The position numbers and the translations under genes were made by a program. Below are positions 44,801-56,800 of a stretch of DNA of 64,000 nucleotides, piece after piece. Where the stretch lies: positions 28,633,371-28,697,370 of the forward strand of contig CM046859.1 of NCBI GenBank assembly GCA_025617745.1, given 5' to 3'. Source of the stretch: Heliocidaris erythrogramma (Eukaryota; Echinodermata; Echinoidea; Camarodonta; Echinometridae). Under the pieces are notes generated by a model. It made no database searches and was not told the DNA's origin. It worked only from the letters and a program-made list of their open reading frames with translations. Position 1 is the first letter of the stretch. Each line of letters opens with the position of its first letter.

Positions 44801-47800
44801 CAAGTTTGAAGTTCTTACCTCAAACAGTTCTTGAGATATCGTGGTAACGAGAAGTGGGACGGACGGACGCACGCACGCACGCACGCACGCACGCACGGAC
44901 GGGCGGACAACCCGAAAACATAATGCCTCCGGCACCCACCTTCGGTGGGCGGAGGCATAAAAACTAAATCATACAAATGGCCAGGACTGTCCGACATCTG
45001 TCATTTGTGAGTCGGTTTGTATACGTGACTGGGGTATGAGCTATCTGTTACCTCCCACATACTCTACCGGCAACAAAGAAGCAACATCTGGAGGTCCTGC
45101 ACATATCATCTTTGGGGATTCCCTAGTTTGATTTTGTATTGAACACATTGGTGATACTAAAAGTTTTCTGCAAAATGCAATTCACTCTATTGTTTAAGTG
45201 ACTGCATGGGTTACAAAGCTCATATTAATAATAATAGCTACATTTACTTTGTATATCACACACACGTCCATCCCAGGGGATGCTCAAGTAGCCTGCCAAG
45301 TACTTTTATTACCCTGGCTTTAGCCCAGTTGCCCTAAGGATCTGAAAGCAAGCAAGTTTCTACAAGTTATCTATTTTGAAGAATGGGGTAAATTAATATT
45401 TTGCCAGAGGATAATAGTGCAGCGGCAGGACTCGAACCACAAAACCATGTGATCCACAGTCGGTGATGTAACCACCAGGCCATGACACCTCTACTTGAAT
45501 CTACAGAGTTCTTTCAGGAATCATGCTTCATATACTACTGCTTAGACATTCCATGTACAAACCTTTAACGATAATCTCTTGCCAAAGGTCCTGTATGAGA
45601 GCCTCCTCATAGTGTCCGGCACAATGGACAATGGCCAGCTTGCATTTGGACAGGTCAAACTCACTGGCAAAATCACCATACAGCTGAGGTTACGAAGAAA
45701 AAAAAGAAAATGGATTGGTTTCCTTGGGTATTATAATGTTCTCCCTTTGTCATCAAGTGTACTCTTACAGTGTGTATATGATACATACATGTATTCAAAT
45801 GATCATAAACTTTAATATCACATAAAAAACAAGCCTCCGACCACAATACAAAAAAGCCTATTTACATGTAGTATCCCCTTGCTTCCGATAACTATCATTT
45901 GAAAAGCCAAATAACAGTGACATGCTTTTCTAGAAATACCTTCATACTGTATCAAACTCTTTGACCAGTAAAATATATCAGATGGTGGTTAAAAACAGGA
46001 TATTTCTTGCCACTACAACTGTGCATACATTTGAGCAGGAATCCACACGAAATGTTTTCATTTTGTTTCCTGGTGGTCCGCATTACCACTTTCGGAGTCT
46101 ATGTGTACCAAGCCCATGCTAATGTCCATTCCTGAAACAGATGCACTTACCCTAGTGATGTCAATCAACTCTGAGTTGAGGATGGACAGGGCATTCTGGA
46201 CCTGCGGATCGCTATGGTTACATGACTGAGAGATGGCTTCAAACACCTGCAACTGAAGACGGGCCACCTACGAACAAACAAGACTTATAGGTCAAAATTG
46301 AGTCTTGACATTCTGTGGGTATAAACTTTTTGTTGTTAAATGCCCCTCTGTGGGTATGAATAGCAGACTACATCACAGACAAATTTAGCACACCTCACAA
46401 AATTAAATGATAAAATAAATGCTGATAAAATAAATGCTGATAAAATAAATGCTGATAAACTAAAGAAACACAAACAAGATCTGTTCCTGATACCTCTTAT
46501 TGATTCCTGCTAAATAAATTGCTCCTTACACACAAGGTGTTCAAAGAGGTATTTGCTAACCAAAAGGATCTTCCAATTTCTGGGCATGGTAATGAAAATT
46601 CCATCATCTCTTTACTACACTCTATGCATTCTTATCTAACCCATCTCATACATCAATGATTACTTCTTATTTCTTTCATCCTCATTTACTTCCCCCTTCT
46701 TCTTTCTATAAACCATGAACATGTGACAATGGAAGAGCAAGCCATTAATCAGGTCCACAAGAATGAACATAAATAAATACATAAGATGAATGCGACTGCG
46801 TCTCCTATATGCCTCCGCCTAAATTCAGTTGATGGCTCAAACTGTTCTAGAAATATTTGATAACGAGGCTAAAAACCAGTAATTTCATGTAAATTGACCT
46901 CTGTGACCTCTGACCTTTGACCTACTTACACCAAAATCTAATCAGTTCATCTTTCTATGGGGATGCATACTGGTACCAAGTTTGAAGTTCTCACCTCAGA
47001 TAGTTCTTGAGATATCGCGGTAACAGTGCCAAAAACTAGTAATTCCATGTAATTTCATGTAAATTGACCTCTGTGACCTCTGAACTTTGACCTACCTACC
47101 CCAAAATCTAATCAGTTCCTCTTTCTATGGGGATACATACTGGTACCAAGTTTGAAGTTCTCACCTCAAACAGTTCTTGAGATATCGCAGTAACGGTGCT
47201 AAAAACCAAGAATTCCATGTAATTTCATGTAAATTGACCTCTGTGACCTCTGACCTTTGACCTACTTACCCCAAAATCTAATCAGCTCATCTTCGTATGG
47301 GGATACATACTGGTACCAAGTTTGAAGTTCTCACCTCAAACAGTTCTTGAGATATCGCGGTAACGGTGCTAAAAACCAAGAATTCCATGTAATTTCATGT
47401 AAATTGACCTCTGTGACCTCTGACCTTTGACCTCCTTACCCCAAAATCTAATCAGTTCATCTTCGTATAGGGGAACATACTAGTACCAAGTTTGAAGTTC
47501 TTACCTCGAACAGTTCTTGAGATATCGCGGTAACGGTGCTAAAAACCAAGAATTTCATGTAATTTCATGTAAATTGACCTCTGTGACCTCTGACCTACTT
47601 ACCCCAAAATCTAATCAGCTCATCTTCGTATGGGGATACATACTAGTACCAAGTTTGAAGTTCTTACCTCGAACAGTTCTTGAGATATCGCGGTAACGGT
47701 GCTAAAAACCAAGAATTTCATGTAATTTCATGTAAATTGACCTCTGTGACCTCTGACCTTTGACCTACTTACACCAAAATCTAATCAGTTCATCTTTCTA

Positions 47801-50800
47801 TGGGGATGCATACTGGTACCAAGTTTGAAGTTCTCACCTCAGATAGTTCTTGAGATATCGCGGTAACAGTGCCAAAAACTAGTAATTCCATGTAATTTCA
47901 TGTAAATTGACCTCTGTGACCTCTGAACTTTGACCTACCTACCCCAAAATCTAATCAGTTCCTCTTTCTATGGGGATACATACTGGTACCAAGTTTGAAG
48001 TTCTCACCTCAAACAGTTCTTGAGATATCGCGGTAACGGTGCTAAAAACCAAGAATTCCATGTAATTTCATGTAAATTGACCTCTGTGACCTCTGACCTT
48101 TGACCTACTTACCCCAAAATCTAATCAGCTCATCTTCGTATGGGGATACATACTGGTACCAAGTTTGAAGTTCTCACCTCAAACAGTTCTTGAGATATCG
48201 CGGTAACGGTGCTAAAAACCAAGAATTCCATGTAATTTCATGTAAATTGACCTCTGTGACCTCTGACCTTTGACCTCCTTACCCCAAAATCTAATCAGTT
48301 CATCTTCGTATAGGGAAACATACTAGTACCAAGTTTGAAGTTCTTACCTCGAACAGTTCTTGAGATATCGCGGTAACGGTGCTAAAAACCAAGAATTTCA
48401 TGTAATTTCATGTAAATTGACCTCTGTGACCTCTGACCTTTGACCTACTTACCCCAAAATCTAATCAGCTCATCTTCGTATGGGGATACATACTAGTACC
48501 AAGTTTGAAGTTCTTACCTCGAACAGTTCTTGAGATATCGCGGTAACGGTGCTAAAAACCAAGAATTTCATGTAATTTCATGTAAATTGACCTCTGTGAC
48601 CTCTGACCTTTGACCTACTTACACCAAAATCTAATCAGTTCATCTTCGTATGGGGATACATACTAGTACCAAGTTTGAGGTTCCTACCTCAAATGATTCT
48701 TCAGATATCACGGTAACGAGAAGTGGGACGGACGGACACACGGACGGACCAACGGACGGACGGACGGACCAACGGACGGACGGACGGACGGACGGACGGA
48801 CGGACGGACAACCCGAAAACATAATGCCTCCGGCACCCACCTTCGGTGGGCGGAGGCATAAAAACAATAATGCCATTAAATGAAGCAGCTTAATGAGAGG
48901 AATATTAATTTGTAAACAAATTTTTAGGCATTACTCCCAGTGTTAAAGATCGTATGCTTGATCTGTAATGAAAATCAGAAGTCAGAAAAAATTGGACCCA
49001 GCAGGATTCGAACCTGTCATCTACTGCTTGCCGGGCAGCGACTTAACCACCAGGCTATTCTGGTTCACGGCCAAGTCACGATGAACTGGAATCAAATACC
49101 CAAGATCCTCTTCTTTCTGACTCATTAATATTCAACGGTCTGCCGTGGCCAATAGATAGTAAATGAAGAAGCTTAATGAGAGGAATATTAATTTGTAAAC
49201 AAATTTTTAGGCATTACTCCCAGCGTTAAAGATCGTATGCTCGATCTGTAATGAAATGTAATGCCTAAAAATTTGTTTACAAATAATTCCATTGTAATAG
49301 CAAACATTATAATTCATACCTCAAGTTTCTCTTCAATTTCATGAAGGAATTCTCCTTCACTCGCTGAGCTGGTACGTAGACTGCTGCTCTTGCTGCACAT
49401 CACCGCACGAGAAAGGTACTCTATTCTATTCTGAAGCTTCACATCAGTACTGAAGAGTGAAAAGAGTTTTATATGTTTATGCACCAGTCTTGGAATTCCA
49501 ATGCTTATCCTCATATCTCAAATCCCTTTGTAATGGGCGCAATACGGTTATGTCTTGTATCACAAAAGATCAACACACAGGTATGACTCAATTGCATACC
49601 AAGAACATTTTTATATGTTGATGGTTTTAACAATATGAGAATGATTTGTGCATTCAGAGGGATCATATTTTGTTTTAATAATACATGATGAGTGTGTCCC
49701 CACATCTAAGCAGGAAATTCGCATAATCCACTGAAAAAATCATCACCAGAAGTTAGGCGGGTGCCTAGGTTCCTTTGGTGCTAACCAAAACTAAAAATAA
49801 GAGTTCAAACCTGAGCCCAACGAAGGCGTGAAGTGCAAATGTCACAAATTTCCATAAAGTCCCATCGACGCAGACAAAATAATGGAGCTACAGGTAGTGG
49901 TATAGGCCTATCTTCAAGCAACAAGAAAATATATTTGCCAATGTTACGTTACACAGTACAGCTGGTAAGTGTTGTTCATACGGCAATAACTGATATGAGA
50001 ACACCATCAGGCAAGTGTAACGGAATTCATTACCGTAATTCCGCCAAGTAAACAGCAGATAATTTGAATATGAAAGAATATAGATACATGCGTAGGGTGT
50101 GGCAAGGGAAAAAAAAAGAGTCGTTCTCGCCTTCTACTGCACACATAATAGCACATCTTTTTTTAGAAATTTTAAGTATGCAAATTTACTTTACGATTTA
50201 TATCATAGTTCAAAGTGGAAGTTTATAATCTTGTATAAATTTCTTGAAGATAGCCATTGGGTTTTTTCTTCAGACTTTTGCACTTCCATACTTTTATTTC
50301 AGTGTTTTTGAAACTCCGGGCTAAATGAGGGTTAGGGTAGGGTATGAAATTAACTGATTTCAAAGAAGTTCAGGACATTGGATGATTTCACCCTCGGTGT
50401 TGGTGTTGGTGTCTATATTGCCGCGAAATTCCGACTTGCTGGCGCGATCTCCGCGTCCTCTCTCGAGCACTCCCTCGCACTCTCATGTGAAGAACAAAAT
50501 GTCATGTGTTAGTCATGTTATTGTTTGCAGGACGGACGCCGTACCTGCATGCAGTTTTATTGCCTTCACGACCATGTGCATATAAAGGGATGTAAGGGAG
50601 GATTTAATTCATTGAAATTAATCACTGGACGTGTCTGGTTTTATTCTTTATTGTCCAACTTGTAACAGGAGTGTGAAGTAATATACTGGGTACATGAAAG
50701 GTACAGTACATGTATGTTCTTATTTTCTCGATGTCGGCACAATATAAATCATGGTACATTATGTGATGAGAACTCCCAATCGATCAAACCGATTAACAGA

Positions 50801-53800
50801 TAACAGATAAAGCGAGTCATCTTGTATATAGACGGATACATAGCTCGCATCCAGAGGCCCGATGGAGCTGGAGATGCCTATTTCTGTGGGAGACATGGTA
50901 AATCCAGCGATTCGCTAAACACTCAATGCATCTCTGACCAGCATGGAGTTGTGCGACATATTATTACCGGTAGGTTTGGAGTATGTGAAACATGAATATT
51001 GTTATCCTTTACAAATTTGTTGACTGAATTTGGATGCAGGAATGCTAACTGACATATTTTTTAAAGTAGTGCAACAAAATTTAACTGATTTTGATCTACC
51101 TGTGCTCAAAAAGAGTAAAAATTGAAGTCCTTGATTAATTTGATTGTATAATGCTGATCTATCTTCCATCCAATATTTCGGCCCCCTTACAAAATTATTT
51201 CTCATGAACAAGCTCTCTGTCATTCTCAGTTTCCACAGACACTCTCTCTCTCTTTCAATTCTGTCCTGTCTTTCCTCCACTTTCACTTTGTCATGTACAT
51301 GTTTACCTACTAACTCTGATGTGCTTACTCTCGGGTCTAGCTACCATATTTCCCAAACATATTTCTAAAAGTTTAGATAAAATGATATTTCTCTTTAACA
51401 TTTATTACAAGGCGTTCCTGGATCCACACATGACAAGACAGCAACTGAATGGAGCCCTACATTCATGCAATACTTGGACAACCTTCCAGATGACGCAGCG
51501 GTATTGGGGGATCCAGCCTATCGTAAGCTGCATCGTGATGTTTGCCATAGGGTTGTAAGGAATGACCTCAACAAAGATGAGCGTCGATTTAATGATGACG
51601 TCACAAGGCTACGTCAAGTCATTGAAAGGACCATCAGGGCAACACAACTCAAGTGGAGATTGTCACAGATGAAGGAAAATAGACTCCCAACGAAAGGTGG
51701 TATTATATTCCCTTCTAAGTGTATCGTATCCATGGCTGTTCTCCATAACCGTTTCACTCTAAGACAGCAGTATAATCAATGTAAATATTTAGATTCATGG
51801 ACATCGATATATATATAGCATCACTTCTGCTAATCATTTTGTTAAACCTACTCTACTCATTTTGTTGAACCTACTCTGTACAATGTGAAAACTTGAAAAA
51901 CTTGCTCACATGACACGCTCTTGGCTTTACACTGGTTGAAGCTTGAAGCAGGCTGCTTATTTCAATTATGTTGAATTCTTGCTACAATATTAAAGCAGTG
52001 AAAATAGACATGTACAGATAGAAATGTGTGCGATTGGCCTGGCTAGCTTACAAAGGTACATTGTAAGTGCTTGGCCGCATCCATGGGTTTTGTACACATG
52101 CTGCGCTAAGCAAAAACTATAGTCAAGAGTGGAAATGAGCGCAGTTCTGTTACATGATCTACAGTAGATCTAGTTAAAAAATAGAAAGAAAAGGGCTAAG
52201 CGATGCCTATGATTTCTTAATTTTAAAAGGCCAAATTTTGCACTTGACAAATCTTAATACGGTCATGTGCATGTGTATGGAAGCAGACACAGTTCTACCG
52301 CAGCATTTGTACGAACACATGATAAAGTGAAGCCTAAATTGCATTCTTCTCTGAAAAAACGTCCCTTGCCTGATATTTTATATTTGAGCATTCATTTGGA
52401 ATCTGTGTTGATTTTGATCTGTTTGAATGTCTCGGATCTAAAAAAAAATATTTAAGCCAGAAATCTGTATTTTATTGTCAAAAAATTCATTCATCGTCGT
52501 GCACTAAACGTGAAGCCGACCACTAGCTAGCTAGTGTTTAGCTATCGATTCATGGTGTTAGGATATCAGTATCGGCTCCTTAATCTGAGCGGCGGTGTTG
52601 GAGCTTGATTTTAGTACAGTTTTCGTCCTAAGCACTAACACCGACCGTGTTAGTAGCTTGGCAGGCTAATCCCAAAATATTGTATATTGTGTTCTTTTGT
52701 CACAAGTGACACAGTATGCTTTTGGTTGTGATGGTTACTGTGGATGCTATGGGGGAAATACTAGTTGTATGTTGTGAATGTTGGAAGGATGAACATTAAA
52801 ATCATGATGAAAAACATGTCCTTGAGACACTGGACAAAGTTTGAGACCAGTGTTACACTATGGAAATGAGAGATCAACATGCTCATACCATCTTTTTCTT
52901 CCTACCTGTGTCTCTCTGCTAGCTTGCAGAGGATCCTGGAAGCAGCTGGATAGTTCTTGAGAAATTCTAAGAGCAATGTTACACTATGGAAATGAGAGAT
53001 CAACATGCTCATATAATCTTTGTCTCCTTACCTGTGTGTCTCTGCTAGCTTGCAGAGGATCCTGGAAGCAGAAGGATAGTTCTTGAGAAAATCTAAGAGC
53101 AATGTTACACTATGGAAAGGAGAGATCAACATGCTCATACAATCTTTGTCTTCCTACCTGTGTCTCTCTGCTAGCTTGCAGAGGATCCTGGAAGCAGCTG
53201 GGTAGTTCTTACATTTCTCGTGAAACTTCCACAAGAGATCCAACATCTCCAGATTGTCTGGGTTGTATTGAACTGCCCTCGTGATGTAAGGCTCAACATA
53301 AGGGGAAGTCATCTGGTAGATATGAAGGGAAAGATGTATAACAGATATACTATTGACAAATGTCCACATTTTAGTGCATTTAGTCCACAGTCAAATTTAG
53401 TTATATAGCTATTGGCTTGGTTTCTGCACTTTATAAATTTATATTATTATTACATTATCCTATTATTTTTATGAAGCATAGGCTTATTTCTTCCTCAGCA
53501 CAGGAAGTAAACACAGAAAAAGACTTTGATGAAGCTCAGGTATGTAGAAACAAAACGTGAAACAAAACGTAAAATAACTTTCATGTCCTTCTTTATGAAA
53601 CTTTTTCAGAACACAGAGTAACAACACTTTTTTCTTGCATGTATACACAATTATGCATAAATGACAGCATCGTGTTCTTTCTCTTTTGAATAATACAACT
53701 TGATGATCAAGTACTGTGCATGACCCTATCAAAACAAGGGAAATAAATGCCCATGGACAGCATTTTGATTTAGTAAAATAAAAAATACAGGTTGGGGCAC

Positions 53801-56800
53801 TTAAGGGGTGCTGCCCCTGAGCCCCCATCTAGGCTAGGTACCCCATTTTAACAACTTAAATCCCCTTTACCAGAGATTGATAGGATGGTCAAGTTAATTA
53901 TTCAAAGATCAAGCTGTGTGTTTTTGAGAAGTAGAATATGTGTACAAGAAATAACTGCCATCATTTGGAGTGCTCCATGGGGACAATGTACTATACATTT
54001 GAACAACTTGGGAACGTGTTAGACAAAAATATGAGGCAGCACAAACTTGTTTGTAAACATTTCTGTGCAGTTTTTACCCACTACCCAGAGCATGGATGGG
54101 ATAAATTGTCGCCAGAGACGGTCCATACTTCAAAATCGATATTGAGAACTGTAAGCTTCTTGGTTATGTCCCATCTCAATTTCGTCAATACTAGTGGTGA
54201 AACTAATTGCAGTAATGATGATAATGAACCAACATGTTGAAGACACCAAGGATCTAATCCTGGTTTATACATTCCTCTCCCTGAGAGAAACCTGTCTCTT
54301 AAGAATCGTCTTGAGAGTTCGATGCAAAGATATCCTCAAGAAACTTCATGACGTTTCTTACCACATAAAAACAGAGACAGACATGAAGGATATGGTTGAT
54401 GAACTTGCTTCTCTGTATAAGCAAACAAAGAAGAAGGTTGCCACCAATCAGGGTATATTTTTACTAGATATCCACCACTACCTGAATGCAAACGTCAGAA
54501 AACGCAAGGAATGTGAACAACCAATAAATGTGTGGCGTAGTAAACACTCCGAATTGTTGCCTTTCCCACATCAGAGAGAAACAAAGAGGAACCCAGCTGC
54601 TGGTAGATTCAGTAGTCGGCCAGCAATGCTGAGAAAAACATATCTTGTGAGAAATATTCCCAATACCAATACTAAGACTTCTAAGTACAGTGTATGTGCA
54701 ACCATCTGGGTGCCATTTGAATGACAGCACAATTCAAAGTCTGCTGTAAACCTTGATAATGACTGTATTGTCGAGGGTACTTCTAAGTCAATGGCATAGT
54801 TACACTGTAAACGCGAGTAGGAATCAGTTATTCATGACACACTATACTTGTTTGGAAGCTATATACTAGTAATCAAATTCATAAAAAATAGTGTTATTAT
54901 ACGACAATAAAAGTAAATAACAAATATTGCAATTATCGTGAATTAGACAGAAGCAGAACATCATGCTTGGAAAAGTGCAGGGCAAAAGGAGAAGAGGGAG
55001 GCAAAGAATTAGATGGATTCACAGTGTAACGAAAGAAACAGACGGGTTTCTATGAAAGCTATGCCATGTCGCACAAGACGGGAATAGGTGGAGAAAGTTT
55101 CTGTCTTTGAGACGTGGTTATGTTAACTGGTTTCTTACCTCTAGGAGTTGTTCCTTGAGACCTTTATTGACCAGCCAATCATAGAGGGTGACATGGAAGA
55201 GCTCATCCTCTGAAGCAAGGCACTTGTGCATCATACCATCCAACTAAAGAAAAGATAATACACACGTTTATCACAGAAGCATTAATTTTGAGGGTGACTG
55301 CTACATGTTCCACACCCCAATGCTATGATACAATGGCATACTAGAGTCAATTAGGCTAACCCCCTCACAAAAAAAATATACATCTACAACAACTGTATTT
55401 TTGCAGTAAATGGACTATACCTATACAACAAATTTTGGTTAATACATTGTACAAATTGTAAGCAAAGTTGTTATTTCTTCAGCAATAAAAACTAAAACAG
55501 TTGGGGAAAATGAGAACTATTTGCACCCTTCCGATGAGTATACAACTTACTGTGTGGCCTTGTGGGTAATTGGAGGACTCTATAAATCTTGACTTACATA
55601 GTGTTCTGCCTCTGTATTAGAGAGTCTGTTTGGATCAGGTTGAGGAGGAGACCCAGGTCTGTTAGGTACCCCTGGAGAAGATGGCTGGGCCCGGCTGGCT
55701 GTCAGCAAGTGGTCCAAGATGTCAGTGATGGACTTGTAGCATTCAAATCTAGGATTCGGGATGTAAATTACAAAATATGACAAGAGCCCCAGGGGGCACG
55801 ACGCTCACCTGAGGTGGATCAATTCACATCTGGTGCAGGGGCCCCTATAAGGCCACCCAGAAAAATTTCATTAACAACTTCCATTCTTCATCTATAGAGG
55901 TATCTCTATGCACAATACCAAGTCTGAGCTTCCTACCTAGTTCGGTTAAATTCCAATCATGTGTTTTGGAGAAGAAGCTGAAAATTTAAAAAGTTTATGG
56001 ATGGCAGACAACTTGCCCCACCCCCCCCTTCAAGTATGTTACCCCCACAGACCCCCTATACATGTAGGGCCACCCAGAACAAATTCATGAACAACTTTCA
56101 TTTTTCGTCTATAGAGGTATCTCCATACACAATACCAAGTCTGAGCTATTCCTGGTTCTGGAGAAGAAGATGTTTGAAATTTACATAGCTTTTACACTTG
56201 GGGGCCCTCCCCCTGGGCCCCCCTGGGGGCCACATGTACCATTTTAGCAACTTTGGATCCCCTAACCCTAAGGATGATTCCTACCAAGTTTGGTTGAATT
56301 CCGATCATGTGTTTTGGAGAAGATCAGAATGTACATTTTGCCTGGCAGCGCCCCCCCCCCCCCCCTCCAGTATGTTACCCCCACAGGGCCCCTATAGGGC
56401 CACTCAGAGAAATTTCATGAACAACATTCATTCTTCATCTATAGAGGTATCTCCATACACAATACCAAGTCTGAGCTATGCCTGGTTCTGGAGAAGAAGA
56501 TGTTTGAAATTTACATAGCTTTTACACTTGGGGGCCTCCCCCTGGGCCCCCCTGGGGGCCACATGTACCATTTTAGCAACTTTGGATCCCCTAACCCTAA
56601 GGATGATTCCTACCAAGTTTGGTTGAATTCCGATCATGTGTTTTGGAGAAGAAGATCAGAATGTACATTTTGCCTGGCAGCGCCCCCCCCCCCCCTCCAG
56701 TATGTTACCCCCACAGGGCCCCTATAGGGCCACTCAGAGAAATTTCATGAACAACATTCATTCTTCATCTATAGAGGTATCTCCATACACAATACCAAGT

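Noticed and set aside
48640-48883. Frames with PSVRPSVRPSVR or TDGRTDGRTDG repeats, also at 44.8 and 60.9 kb
   Set aside because: They are the GGAC-repeat tail of the satellite-bearing element read in six frames, not a protein.
48992-49066. Functional tRNA-Ala gene
   Set aside because: The anticodon loop lacks U33 and the D and T stems have mismatches. It also sits inside a duplicated repeat, so it is annotated only as tRNA-like.
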